This document shows, piece after piece, positions 7,541 to 14,641 of a DNA stretch of 14,641 nt. The DNA comes from an uncultured Dyadobacter sp. (GTDB lineage Bacteria > Bacteroidota > Bacteroidia > Cytophagales > Spirosomataceae). Position 1 is the stretch's first letter. The number at the start of each line of letters is the position of its first letter. The position numbers and the translations under genes are program-made. The stretch covers positions 1 to 14,641 of the forward strand of contig CALGRQ010000246.1 of the NCBI GenBank assembly GCA_937880795.1. The letters are read 5' to 3'. The notes below the pieces were generated by a model that worked only from the letters and a program-made list of their open reading frames with translations, ran no database searches and was not told where the DNA came from.

Positions 7541-8332
7541 TTATATCGTCCCTGCGAAATCAACAGCCACTTGCTGCTCTTTCACCACGGCCATAAAACC
7601 GCTTTTATGCCTGAAAACGAATCCTTCACAGGTCTCAACCGATTCCGGTACCTGTCCTAAGGTAGTATCTCTGCTGTTGATCTGCCAACCGTTGGCATGC
7701 GGCATCACCGCAAAGAGATGGTCTTTCTTACTTTTCCAAACTGCCGAATACTCGCTGAAAACAGCTACATTATTTGGTAAAACAATACGAGCTTCATAAG
7801 CGGCCTCTGAACGAGCCTTTTTTATGGCCGAATAAATTTCATTTTCAAGAATGATAGAAGCAAAATCCAGAGCCTTATGAAACTGTATGAGTTGCCCGGC
7901 AGCATCTGTAACCTCTCTGTTAAAGCCTCCGATTAAGCCCGATGTATTGCGAAAACCCCGAGGCATCAAATCCCAGGTGGCAAAGATATTATCTCGGTTG
8001 GTATCTAAAACATCTATACTTTCTACAAACCTGTCGAAATATGGTTGCGCTTCGGCGGGACAAATCAGATCCTTATAATTCTCGTATATTAAGCCCGCTG
8101 CGGATTGCAGGCTCATGTCCTGATGGTGATCAAAATTCAACATTTCAGGATTGTAAACCCCTCCTACATCGATTACCGCAATGCCTGGATCGGCAAGGGC
8201 AGCTGTCAAAACTTCTGTATCTCTTGTTCTTATTAGATCTATCTCAAATCCTGCTCGTTTCAACATCGCCACGGCAACGACTTCGTCGGCATGGAAAGAG
8301 GTATCGTGGGTAATAACCTTTAAATAATTCAT
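7541..8332 (-). CDS. MYG1-family (UPF0160) DHH-type metal-dependent hydrolase
   Basis: Member of the MYG1 family in the DHH phosphoesterase superfamily; the human homologue is reported as a 3'-5' RNA exonuclease, and the bacterial role is not established. Metal-ligand motifs are THDTSFHADE (His9, His14, Asp16), VIDVGG (Asp55) and NFDHHQ (Asp68-His69-His70). The C-terminal half (WQINSRDTTLGQVPES, CEGFVFRHKSGFMAVV) matches the family's second domain. At 263 residues it is shorter than the eukaryotic proteins but complete at both ends. No signal peptide, so cytoplasmic. ATG at 8332 is chosen over an in-frame TTG at 8338. It is a single gene, convergent with the SDR/DUF6496 pair; its promoter would lie in 8333-8709, where no perfect minus-strand TAnnTTTG was found. 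Confidence 0.9.
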   Translation of the reverse strand: MNYLKVITHDTSFHADEVVAVAMLKRAGFEIDLIRTRDTEVLTAALADPGIAVIDVGGVYNPEMLNFDHHQDMSLQSAAGLIYENYKDLICPAEAQPYFDRFVESIDVLDTNRDNIFATWDLMPRGFRNTSGLIGGFNREVTDAAGQLIQFHKALDFASIILENEIYSAIKKARSEAAYEARIVLPNNVAVFSEYSAVWKSKKDHLFAVMPHANGWQINSRDTTLGQVPESVETCEGFVFRHKSGFMAVVKEQQVAVDFAGTI

Positions 8333-8709
8333 AAACAAATAAACGTAAACTCCCCGTAATGGGCATTATTTTTTAAGAATATAGTTTTGAAATATTTTTC
8401 ACATTCCTGGCAAACTCAACCGGTAATGTTGTTTTTATACCAACTCAACACCTTGCCTAAAACACTTTACAAGGTTAAATGACGCTTAGTTAATCCATAA
8501 ATCCGCTTTACCCTGCCCTTAAAACGGGAAGAAAGAAGCAAAACCCTAAAAATAACTACACAATATCTTTGTTTTATTTTATTCAAATTAGTATATTTCA
8601 GGATACTTCTGTATTCCCTTTCTTTCTATCCTATTGAAATTCAGCACTAGTCAATACCTCCATTCATATCAGTTCAGTAGTACATTTTTTAACTGTAAAC
8701 TTAACTATT
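8333..8709. other. Intergenic region between divergent genes
   Basis: AT-rich region with promoters for the MYG1-type gene (minus) and the T9SS protein (plus). Two perfect -7 style matches lie on the plus strand: TAGTTTTG at 8382-8389 and TATCTTTG at 8564-8571. Neither has TTTG at the right distance upstream. The second would give a leader of about 130 bases. No RNA gene, repeat or small gene was recognised. Confidence 0.45.
8564..8571 (+). promoter_or_regulatory. Candidate -7 element for the T9SS-secreted protein gene
   Basis: TATCTTTG matches the Bacteroidota -7 consensus TAnnTTTG, about 140 bases before the ATG at 8710. No -33 TTTG is seen at 18-21 bases upstream, so this is tentative. 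Confidence 0.3.
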
Positions 8710-9816
8710 ATGAAAACGATTTTGATCTACTTCTGTCTCGTACTCTGCCTTATACTGACTGGTACCACATTCAGTAAAGCGGCAGGAGAACTTACAGGCA
8801 TTCAGTACCGCAACATTACCGTTGCCAATGATGGTAAAAGTTTCAGTATGGAGATTTGGGCATATGCCGTTGAACCTGGCTATACTACCGCAGCTACACC
8901 CTGGAGTTCTTTCACCATCCGAATGGATCTGACCCTCGTTGGTGGCGCCACCGACATTGGCGCCCTTGGTCCCGAAAACATTACTTCTGGCTTGGCTACC
9001 AGCGGAACACTTACCTCCAACCCTCCCGGTGGAATAGCGCCAAAGTTAGGGATCACGCTCAACAGAGGTACAAGTGGTGGTGAACTCACAACCACCGCCC
9101 AACGACTCGCTACCATTGTCATCCCTGTTTCGGGAGGAACTGGTACAATCACTTCTGCATCGGTAGCAGAAACCAGGCCATCGTCAACACCCCCGCTATC
9201 CACAGAATCGTATTGGACCAGCACTGTATCACCCACAACCCGAAGAGCGCTCATTGTTCCGCAAGAAACGCCTCTACCGGTATCACTTTCATATTTCCAG
9301 GCTCGCCCAGAGGGCTCGTCAGCTGTACAATTAAACTGGACCACTACAAGCGAAACGAATACCAAACAATTTGACGTCGAACGAAGCGCCGATTCCAAAC
9401 ACTGGAACACCATTGGTGTTAAAACATCGGCAGGGCATAGCGATGGCTCACTTCAATATAGTTTTACCGACAACGCACCGCTCTCAGGTATAAATTATTA
9501 TAGGCTAAAAATGGTGGATCAAGATAAAAAATATGCACTCAGTGGAATTCAAAGCGTACATATGAAGTCGGCCGATCAGAATGCTTTAAGCGTTTACCCC
9601 AATCCTACGTCAAACCAGCTTTACCTGCATACGGCCAATCTTACTGGTTTGAAACAGATTGCTATTATGGCCGCCAACGGAGCAATGGCCTACAAATCCA
9701 CCAGCTATACAGCGGAAGGCATTGATGTCAGCAGCTTATCAAGTGGAAACTATATCGTTAAAATTACCCACTCCGATGGTTCGAAAACACATCACAGGTT
9801 TATAGTTACCCGCTGA
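8710..9816 (+). CDS. Secreted protein with T9SS type A C-terminal sorting domain
   Basis: Predicted to be exported by Sec (signal peptide 1-24, cleavage near FSKA-AG) and then moved across the outer membrane by the type IX system. The C-terminal sorting domain (about 293-368) starts with LSVYPNPTSNQLYL and ends GNYIVKITHSDGSKTHHRFIVTR. Before it, residues about 187-285 form the beta-sandwich linker common in such proteins (LPVSLSYFQARP, QLNWTTTSETNTKQFDVERS, YYRLKMVDQDKKYALS). The N-terminal region, about 27-180, is Ser/Thr/Gly-rich and predicted to be beta-strands (FTIRMDLTLVG, RLATIVIPVSG), loosely like cohesin-type domains but not assignable. No catalytic motif was seen, so it is more likely a surface, adhesion or structural protein than an enzyme. 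The collagen-like lipoprotein gene follows 58 bases later, probably in one transcript ending at 10509-10546. Confidence 0.85.
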   Translation: MKTILIYFCLVLCLILTGTTFSKAAGELTGIQYRNITVANDGKSFSMEIWAYAVEPGYTTAATPWSSFTIRMDLTLVGGATDIGALGPENITSGLATSGTLTSNPPGGIAPKLGITLNRGTSGGELTTTAQRLATIVIPVSGGTGTITSASVAETRPSSTPPLSTESYWTSTVSPTTRRALIVPQETPLPVSLSYFQARPEGSSAVQLNWTTTSETNTKQFDVERSADSKHWNTIGVKTSAGHSDGSLQYSFTDNAPLSGINYYRLKMVDQDKKYALSGIQSVHMKSADQNALSVYPNPTSNQLYLHTANLTGLKQIAIMAANGAMAYKSTSYTAEGIDVSSLSSGNYIVKITHSDGSKTHHRFIVTR

Positions 9817-9874
9817 GTATCCTGAAACGTCCGCATTCATCTTTAACAAATCTATAACACTAACTTGAACTACT

Positions 9875-10468
9875 ATGCTTAAAAAACTATGGTTGCCAGG
9901 CCTTTTTGTGCTGGCTATATTACTTGCCAATTGCAAAGGAGATGATGGAGATGTTGGACCAGCTGGACCAGCCGGACCGAAGGGCGATAGCGGAGCCGTA
10001 GGAGCACCGGGCCCCAAAGGGGATACCGGAGTGAGTGGCGCTGCGCGCTATTACGCCACTGGAATTGATACAACAGACGCCAAAGGATTTTTATACACCA
10101 TTGTTGAAGCAACCACACCGGCTGATGAAGCCTTTTGGGAGTCGGCTGTTGTCTTAGCTTTTGTAAAAGTAAACGGTGTGTATTGGGCTCTTCCCGGAAC
10201 CGTTACATTTCCGGGCAACAGCGAAAGTCAATTCGGATATTATCATGGATACTCGGAGAAAACATTTTATGCCGAAATTTTTCAAAAGGATTGGACAGGT
10301 AAAGCATCCCCAACGGATATACCACCCCGACGGATCGTTCAGGATTTGCGTATTGTAGCCATTCCTGCTACGCAGATGCGCCTCAATGCAGCAATCAACT
10401 GGACGGATTATCAAGAAACCATAGCGGCATTACGGCTAACCGAAAAAGATTTGGTGCGGTTAAAATAA
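9875..10468 (+). CDS. Collagen-like lipoprotein
   Basis: 197-residue lipoprotein: hydrophobic signal ending LLANC, lipidated Cys20 (Asn at -1 is less usual). Directly after it comes KGDDGD, an acidic stretch that may act as a surface-export signal of the Bacteroidota kind. Residues 22-57 are 12 uninterrupted Gly-X-Y triplets (GPAGPAGPKGDSGAVGAPG...), a short collagen-like segment. The remaining 140 residues form an unassigned globular domain rich in aromatic and charged residues (YYATGIDTTDAKG, FWESAVVLAFVKVNGVYWALPG, NAAINWTDYQETIAALRLTEKD). Similar short collagen-repeat lipoproteins are widespread in Bacteroidota with unknown function. The repeat probably trimerises the protein and holds the C-terminal domain away from the membrane; this is inference. 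It sits just after the T9SS protein gene, before a terminator. Confidence 0.85.
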   Translation: MLKKLWLPGLFVLAILLANCKGDDGDVGPAGPAGPKGDSGAVGAPGPKGDTGVSGAARYYATGIDTTDAKGFLYTIVEATTPADEAFWESAVVLAFVKVNGVYWALPGTVTFPGNSESQFGYYHGYSEKTFYAEIFQKDWTGKASPTDIPPRRIVQDLRIVAIPATQMRLNAAINWTDYQETIAALRLTEKDLVRLK

Positions 10469-10508
10469 CCATCATGTATTCATTTAGAAATTTTTGAAAT
10501 ACCCTATA

Positions 10509-10546
10509 AAAAGGCGCCCTGCTACTATCAGAGGCGCCATTTTTTA
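10509..10546 (+). terminator. Rho-independent terminator after the collagen-like gene
   Basis: GGCGCCCTG (10513-10521) pairs with CAG(A)GGCGCC (10529-10538, one bulged A) around a 7-base loop, followed by six T. It starts about 40 bases after the collagen-like stop codon. Confidence 0.85.
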
Positions 10547-10703
10547 TGAAATTTCTTATATATATGGGTTAATAAATTAGATATGGCATCGCTATATCCC
10601 GTGGTGCCATCCAACTTGCACCGAAAATTGGTAAAATGGTTACAACCCTAGTAAAATAACGATATAGACACACATGAATCAAAAAAAATTCTATACCTAT
10701 TTA

Positions 10704-10716
10704 GTAATATTATTAC
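10704..10716. promoter_or_regulatory. 13-base palindrome upstream of the kinase (possible operator)
   Basis: GTAATA-T-TATTAC, a perfect odd palindrome about 140 bases before the kinase start. AT-rich palindromes arise easily by chance, so regulatory function is only a possibility. Confidence 0.25.
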
Positions 10717-10771
10717 GATTTATAACTACAATTAATATAAAAAGTTAGAACTTAGTCGTTAATTACCAACT

Positions 10772-10803
10772 ACACCAATAATTCGTTAAAAATACCTTGG
10801 TGT
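10772..10803. promoter_or_regulatory. Inverted repeat overlapping a near-consensus promoter of the kinase gene
   Basis: Arms ACACCAA (10772-10778) and TTGGTGT (10797-10803) with an 18-base spacer. The right arm overlaps TACCTTGG, one base off the Bacteroidota -7 element, about 55-60 bases before the kinase ATG. If real, a bound regulator would occlude the promoter. Confidence 0.3.
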
Positions 10804-10854
10804 CATTTCATCGATATACTTCCTTCCTGCCATACGAGGCGGGAAATTTATAAT

Positions 10855-13458
10855 ATGCTCCTAACTTTAAAACATAAGGGTTTTAGAGGCCCATTACTAA
10901 GTATTTGCATAGGGCTCTTACTGATCTTTGGCTCTCAATATTCTGCGTACCGAAGTGTCAAGAACCTATCTGAAAAAAACGTCCAGCTCAATACCACCAC
11001 GCGTATACTTCATCAAACTGCCAATTTTGGGCAACGTGCCAAAGATTTGCAGCTTAATATGTATAATTACCTCAATTCTGACAACGAGGCCTTGTTGCGT
11101 GACAATTATCTTAAAAGGGTTGAATTAATTGGTATAAGTGATACCCTTTTTAACTTGGTTAGGAATGACCCTCAACAGACATATAGGGTTAAGGAATTGC
11201 TGGATATATCAAGTAAAATTGCTCTCTTTACCCATCGTATCATCACCGTTTCCGAAAAACAAGGCATTGATCAAGCCAGGGCTGTTATCCGGGAGGGAGA
11301 AGGTATAGCACTCAACAAACGCCTGGTTAACAAAATTAAAGAGATTGAAAGGTTTGAAAATCTTGATCTCGAAAACAGGCGTAAACTGGTCGTTAGTACA
11401 CAAAATCATTCAACTATTTTCATTGCCGGAACCACCATAGTCGGCTTTCTTCTCACGCTTGCCGCGTTTATATTTATGGTGCGCGACCAACGGAAACAGC
11501 GCCAGATGCAGGCGGAAATAAACAAAACCGAACGCCATTTAAAACATTATGTGGAGGCCATTCCCGATGGGATGATGGTGATAAATGCTAAAAAGGAAAT
11601 TGTACTGCTGAATCAATCAGGAAAAGAGTTATTGTCGGTCGAAAACGGCCAGTACGATACCTTGGATAACCTGTTGCAGAAAGTTAAATTTTTCAATCCA
11701 AACGAATCGGATAGTCTTATTGAACCCGAATTGCTGGCGATTATGAAGGCATTGCAGGGAGAGAAAATTGCCGGAAACAAATTAAATTTAATGGTAGACG
11801 GGAAGGTTCGGAACATCGAGTCAAATGTGAGCCCTATATTCGAATCGAATGGCGAAGTTTCCAGCGCAATTACGGTATTCAGGGATATTACAGATCGTGT
11901 GAACTACCAAACCATGCTTGAGAATGCCCGGTCCTTGGCTGAACAATCCCTAAAAGTAAAAGACGTCTTTTTATCCAATGTAAGCCACGAAATTAGAACC
12001 CCGCTTAATGCCATCATTGGTTTTTCCAACATGCTTGAAAGCGAAGAGACAGACCCGAAACACCGGGAATATGTTGGAAATATACAACTTGCCAGCCGAA
12101 ACCTTTTGGGACTGATTAACGACTTGCTCGACTTTTCCAAAATTGAGGCTGGTCATGTCCAAATTGAAAAAACAGCAACTTCCTTGAGTGGACTGATCGA
12201 TTCCGTCTCGGTTTTGATCGGTCAGCGAGCCCGCGAAAAGGGCATAACCTATGAGGTTAAACTGTCTCCGGAAATACCCAATATTATCGAAACCGATCAC
12301 TTACGCTTGACGCAAATATTGCTGAATGTTTGTGGTAATGCTGTAAAATTCACAGAGAAAGGCAGCGTTACTTTATTCGTTGAGCCGGTAACGCTTATTG
12401 AAAATCAAATGCAGTGGATACGATTCCGCATTGTAGATACAGGTATTGGAATTGCTGAAAACAAGATTAAAGATATTTTTGAGCGCTTCGTTCAGGCCTC
12501 AGACAGTACTACCCGCTTGTTCGGGGGTACCGGACTTGGACTCAGTATTGTAAAATCACTGGTTGAGTTGCTTCATGGAACTATAAAAGTGACCAGTATA
12601 CCAAACGTGGGTACCACCTTCTCCATCGAATGTCCGTTCCAGATTCTTTCTGACGATGCTTACGAAAAGGTAGACCATCAGTTGGACACTCCGCTGGCCA
12701 AGCTTCCAAACCTGAAAATTCTGGTAGCCGAAGACAACTTACTAAATCAAAAACTGCTGACAGCCATCTTCGAGCGTATGAATCTCGACTTCACCATTAC
12801 AAACAATGGTTTAGAAGCCATTAATGCGCTCAAAAATAATATATTCGACCTCATTGTCATGGATTTACAAATGCCAGTAATGGACGGATACACGGCTATT
12901 AAACACATCCGAAAGGAAATCTCAACGACCATACCCATCATCACCATGACAGCCCACGCTTTGGTGGGCGAAAAAGAGGATTGCTTGCGGATTGGTGCCA
13001 ATAGCTATATTTCAAAACCCTTTAAACAAAAGGAACTCATTGCAACCATCTTGCAGGTTACAGGGCAGTCGCCCATATACGATCAGGAGATACCATCTGC
13101 ACCAAATGAACCAGCACCTCAAAAAACAATGCTCAATCTCAACTATTTCCATGAAATAACAGGAGGTAGTAGTGAATTAAGAAAAGAGCTGGTCACGATG
13201 TTTGAGACGGAAAGTGAAGTACAACTGGCAAAAATCAGACAGGGGTTGGCTGGCAAACAAGTGGATGATTTGGTTAAAGCCATTCATAAATACCGTTCCT
13301 CCTTGTTTTCTGTCGGAATGCTCGCTACCGCGGAATCCTACAAAGCCCTGGAAGCAGATTTGAAGAACAACATCTGGAAGGATGACCTATACGCTTTGCT
13401 CCCCGGCCTTGAAGCAGAAGTTCGTCAGGGACTGACCGAGTTAAAAGCATTGGCTTAA
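10855..13458 (+). CDS. Hybrid histidine kinase: CHASE3-like sensor, PAS, HisKA, HATPase, REC, HPt
   Basis: Membrane-bound phosphorelay sensor of 867 residues. TM helices at about 12-30 and 186-209 enclose a periplasmic helical domain of about 155 residues that looks like CHASE3. A coiled segment (210-230) leads to a PAS domain (about 230-348, AIPDGMMVINAKKEIVLLN). The HisKA domain has His378 (SNVSHEIRTPLNAIIGF). The ATPase domain has N-box Asn491 and Asn495, G1 DTGIGI (528-533), F-box ERFVQ, and G2 GGTGLGL (557-563). The receiver (about 620-735) has Glu626-Asp627, phospho-acceptor Asp670 (VMDLQMPVMDG), Thr699 and Lys721. A C-terminal HPt domain (about 765-860) has His811 in AIHKYRSSLFSVG, with Arg where Lys is usual three residues after the His. 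All phosphorelay residues are present, so the relay His378-Asp670-His811 could run inside one protein. No partner response regulator is in the window. A small lipoprotein gene follows 31 bases later. Signal unknown. Confidence 0.95.
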   Translation: MLLTLKHKGFRGPLLSICIGLLLIFGSQYSAYRSVKNLSEKNVQLNTTTRILHQTANFGQRAKDLQLNMYNYLNSDNEALLRDNYLKRVELIGISDTLFNLVRNDPQQTYRVKELLDISSKIALFTHRIITVSEKQGIDQARAVIREGEGIALNKRLVNKIKEIERFENLDLENRRKLVVSTQNHSTIFIAGTTIVGFLLTLAAFIFMVRDQRKQRQMQAEINKTERHLKHYVEAIPDGMMVINAKKEIVLLNQSGKELLSVENGQYDTLDNLLQKVKFFNPNESDSLIEPELLAIMKALQGEKIAGNKLNLMVDGKVRNIESNVSPIFESNGEVSSAITVFRDITDRVNYQTMLENARSLAEQSLKVKDVFLSNVSHEIRTPLNAIIGFSNMLESEETDPKHREYVGNIQLASRNLLGLINDLLDFSKIEAGHVQIEKTATSLSGLIDSVSVLIGQRAREKGITYEVKLSPEIPNIIETDHLRLTQILLNVCGNAVKFTEKGSVTLFVEPVTLIENQMQWIRFRIVDTGIGIAENKIKDIFERFVQASDSTTRLFGGTGLGLSIVKSLVELLHGTIKVTSIPNVGTTFSIECPFQILSDDAYEKVDHQLDTPLAKLPNLKILVAEDNLLNQKLLTAIFERMNLDFTITNNGLEAINALKNNIFDLIVMDLQMPVMDGYTAIKHIRKEISTTIPIITMTAHALVGEKEDCLRIGANSYISKPFKQKELIATILQVTGQSPIYDQEIPSAPNEPAPQKTMLNLNYFHEITGGSSELRKELVTMFETESEVQLAKIRQGLAGKQVDDLVKAIHKYRSSLFSVGMLATAESYKALEADLKNNIWKDDLYALLPGLEAEVRQGLTELKALA

Positions 13459-13489
13459 TTTTAGGTAAATATTTTGCTAATTTTAACCC

Positions 13490-13921
13490 ATGAATAAGCT
13501 GATTTTATACACACTATTTACCTTTCTGGTTTGCTCGTGCGAGCCGAGAGAGGTTGACACCATTGATGTCCGCAAAGTTTGGCAAGCAGGAACGGTTAAA
13601 GAAAATGGTAAAATGGTTTACAACCGAACCGATACCCTTGGATCCAAGACAGGCTATGCCCGCTTCCGCCTCAATTTAAGACAGATTAATACCGTTTCCT
13701 TTACTGATTTTGATGGCAGGGATCGCACTGGAAATTGGTCTTTAGCAAACCAGTACCAGACACTGTTGTTAAGCAACATGACCACATCTGCAAAAGATAC
13801 CACAACCCGGGTTAAGTTTGATATACTCAATCAAGGAGGAAGTACCTTAAAGCTCAAACGAACTATAGAAGGTGCGAAATCCGCGTTGATCCTTCGTGAA
13901 TATGAACTCATACCGGAATAG
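13490..13921 (+). CDS. Small hypothetical lipoprotein
   Basis: 143 residues with a lipoprotein signal: hydrophobic stretch 4-14, then VCSC, where Cys17 (or Cys15) could be lipidated. The mature part is about 125 residues, alternates hydrophobic and polar residues as in a small beta-barrel, and has short motifs (VRKVWQAGTVKENGKMVYNRTDTL, FTDFDGRDRTGNWSLANQYQTLLLSN) that loosely recall lipocalin-like lipoproteins of Bacteroidota. I do not recognise the family with certainty and assign no function. It begins 31 bases after the kinase stop codon, so it is probably co-transcribed and may act in sensing or as an output of that kinase; this rests only on position. It is convergent with the sulfatase gene, with 38 bases between stops and no convincing terminator in the gap. 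Confidence 0.75.
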   Translation: MNKLILYTLFTFLVCSCEPREVDTIDVRKVWQAGTVKENGKMVYNRTDTLGSKTGYARFRLNLRQINTVSFTDFDGRDRTGNWSLANQYQTLLLSNMTTSAKDTTTRVKFDILNQGGSTLKLKRTIEGAKSALILREYELIPE

Positions 13922-13959
13922 CGGAGCAATAATCCGTTGTTTACGTTTTTAACTACTCC

Positions 13960-14641
13960 TTATTTTGCTGGCTCAAATGCCGGAAGTGATTGCCACCATG
14001 CCAGTGCTTTTTTCTTTAAAGCATCGGTCCTTTTAGGCTGCTCATTGGCTTTATTGAAAACCTCATTTGCATCCGTGGTAATATGGTAAAGCTGCACATC
14101 ACTCCCATCGCTATTTACCAACAGCTTCCACTCCCCCGACCGAATAGCAAGGTTTGGACTCCGATGGGGTTCTTTCGGATAGTTGTAAGCAACATTGTTA
14201 CGGCCATATTCCAGAAACAAATCAGATTTCCGACTGGAAGGATTTCCGAAAAATACAGAGCTTCTATCTTCCCCATCCCCTTTGTATTCCGCGGGAAGAA
14301 TAACACCCGCCATTTTTGCCAGTGATGGAAACAAATCGATGGCACTTACAACAGACCGCTCGTCGGATACTTGTGCGGGTATATGACTGGGCCAGGTGAT
14401 AAAAAATGGCATACGTATGCCGCCTTCGTATAAAGAGGCTTTTGCACCTCGAAGACCATCGGTTCTCAATCGGTCAAAATGTGGGGCCGGTCCGTTGTCG
14501 CTCGTAAAAATAAATATCGTGTTTTCATACTCTCCCATGGCCTTTAGCCCGGCGACCAACCTCCCGATCTGAACATCATAATCTTTCAAAACACCTTTTA
14601 ACGCTAGCAATTCTTGCCGCTTTGGAGTTTTCCCCTCTTCT
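13960..14641 (-). CDS. Sulfatase (arylsulfatase-type), C-terminal 226 residues
   Basis: C-terminal part of a type I (formylglycine) sulfatase that would remove sulphate esters, often from polysaccharides in Bacteroidota. The frame is open from the right edge (first full codon 14640-14638), so the start, signal peptide and catalytic Cys/Ser motif lie outside the window. Visible are FIFTSDNGPAPHF, where the Asp-Asn pair binds the calcium; LRGAKASLYEGGIRMPFFITWP, the family segment with a substrate/sulphate-binding Lys; and VSAIDLFPSLAKMAGV. The C-terminal subdomain has AIRSGEWKLLV, VQLYHITTDANEVFNKA and WWQSLPAFEPAK. An in-frame TTG at 14610 is not a start. Which sulphated substrate it uses cannot be told. 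Gene order beyond the edge would show whether it belongs to a polysaccharide utilisation locus. Confidence 0.93.
   Translation of the reverse strand, partial: EEGKTPKRQELLALKGVLKDYDVQIGRLVAGLKAMGEYENTIFIFTSDNGPAPHFDRLRTDGLRGAKASLYEGGIRMPFFITWPSHIPAQVSDERSVVSAIDLFPSLAKMAGVILPAEYKGDGEDRSSVFFGNPSSRKSDLFLEYGRNNVAYNYPKEPHRSPNLAIRSGEWKLLVNSDGSDVQLYHITTDANEVFNKANEQPKRTDALKKKALAWWQSLPAFEPAK

Larger units (their letters stand above)
10547..10854. other. Intergenic region upstream of the hybrid kinase, with several dyads
   Basis: AT-rich region carrying the kinase promoter. Three inverted repeats are visible: ATGGCA-N16-TGCCAT (10583-10610), GTAATATTATTAC (10704-10716), and ACACCAA-N18-TTGGTGT (10772-10803). 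TACCTTGG at 10793-10800 is one base off TAnnTTTG and overlaps the right arm of the last dyad. No RNA gene or small gene was recognised. Confidence 0.45.

Noticed and set aside
7464..7799. Plus-strand open frame running across the bidirectional terminator
   Set aside because: It crosses the terminator and is antisense to the MYG1-type gene; no recognisable product.
8880..9413. Long open frame on the minus strand inside the T9SS protein gene
   Set aside because: Shadow of the real gene; valine/serine-rich translation with no motifs, and the plus-strand product has a signal peptide and sorting domain.
9739..10017. Pro/Gly-rich minus-strand frame over the collagen-like segment
   Set aside because: It is the reverse complement of the Gly-Pro repeat codons, with no start context or family features.
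9935..10045. Gly-X-Y coding repeats as a DNA tandem repeat or CRISPR-like array
   Set aside because: The repetition is at the protein level; the nucleotide units differ and there are no spacers.
1..14641. Mobile element, defence island or phage remnant
   Set aside because: No transposase, integrase, restriction, toxin-antitoxin or phage motif was seen, and gene content looks chromosomal throughout.

Overview
The window looks like chromosomal DNA from a Bacteroidota bacterium, probably Cytophagales or Sphingobacteriales. The evidence is a type IX secretion (T9SS) C-terminal sorting domain, Bacteroidota-style promoter elements (TTTG / TAnnTTTG), many small lipoproteins, a CHASE3-type hybrid histidine kinase, and a sulfatase. 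Shine-Dalgarno signals are weak. I cannot name a genus from sequence alone. No tRNA, rRNA, CRISPR array, insertion sequence or phage gene was seen.

Layout. Positions 1-2663 (minus) hold a multidrug-type RND efflux operon: a lipoprotein periplasmic adaptor followed by the inner-membrane pump, whose C-terminal part runs off the left edge. Positions 2983-6107 (minus) hold catalase-peroxidase katG with a strong terminator, and upstream of it a Crp/Fnr-type regulator with a good Bacteroidota promoter. Divergently from that promoter, 6354-7450 (plus) holds an SDR oxidoreductase with a one-base frameshift and a 58-residue lysine-rich DUF6496-type gene. A 14-bp bidirectional terminator separates these from a convergent MYG1-family DHH hydrolase (7541-8332, minus). 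Positions 8710-10468 (plus) hold a T9SS-secreted protein and a collagen-like lipoprotein, closed by a terminator. Positions 10855-13921 (plus) hold a hybrid histidine kinase (CHASE3-like sensor, PAS, HisKA, HATPase, REC, HPt) and a small lipoprotein. Positions 13960-14641 (minus) hold the C-terminal part of a sulfatase running off the right edge.

How it fits together. The middle block (Crp-like regulator, KatG, SDR, DUF6496 protein) reads as a peroxide/general-stress neighbourhood; this is inference from gene identities and adjacency. The efflux pair is a standard tripartite pump lacking its outer-membrane channel in this window. The T9SS protein and collagen-like lipoprotein are probably surface-exposed. 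The kinase contains its own receiver and phosphotransfer domain, so its output must pass to a response regulator outside the window.

I did not find a clearly new multi-gene system. The points most worth checking are the SDR frameshift, a possible second one-base frameshift in the recognition helix of the Crp-like regulator, the collagen-like lipoprotein next to the T9SS protein, and several unexplained dyads in intergenic regions.
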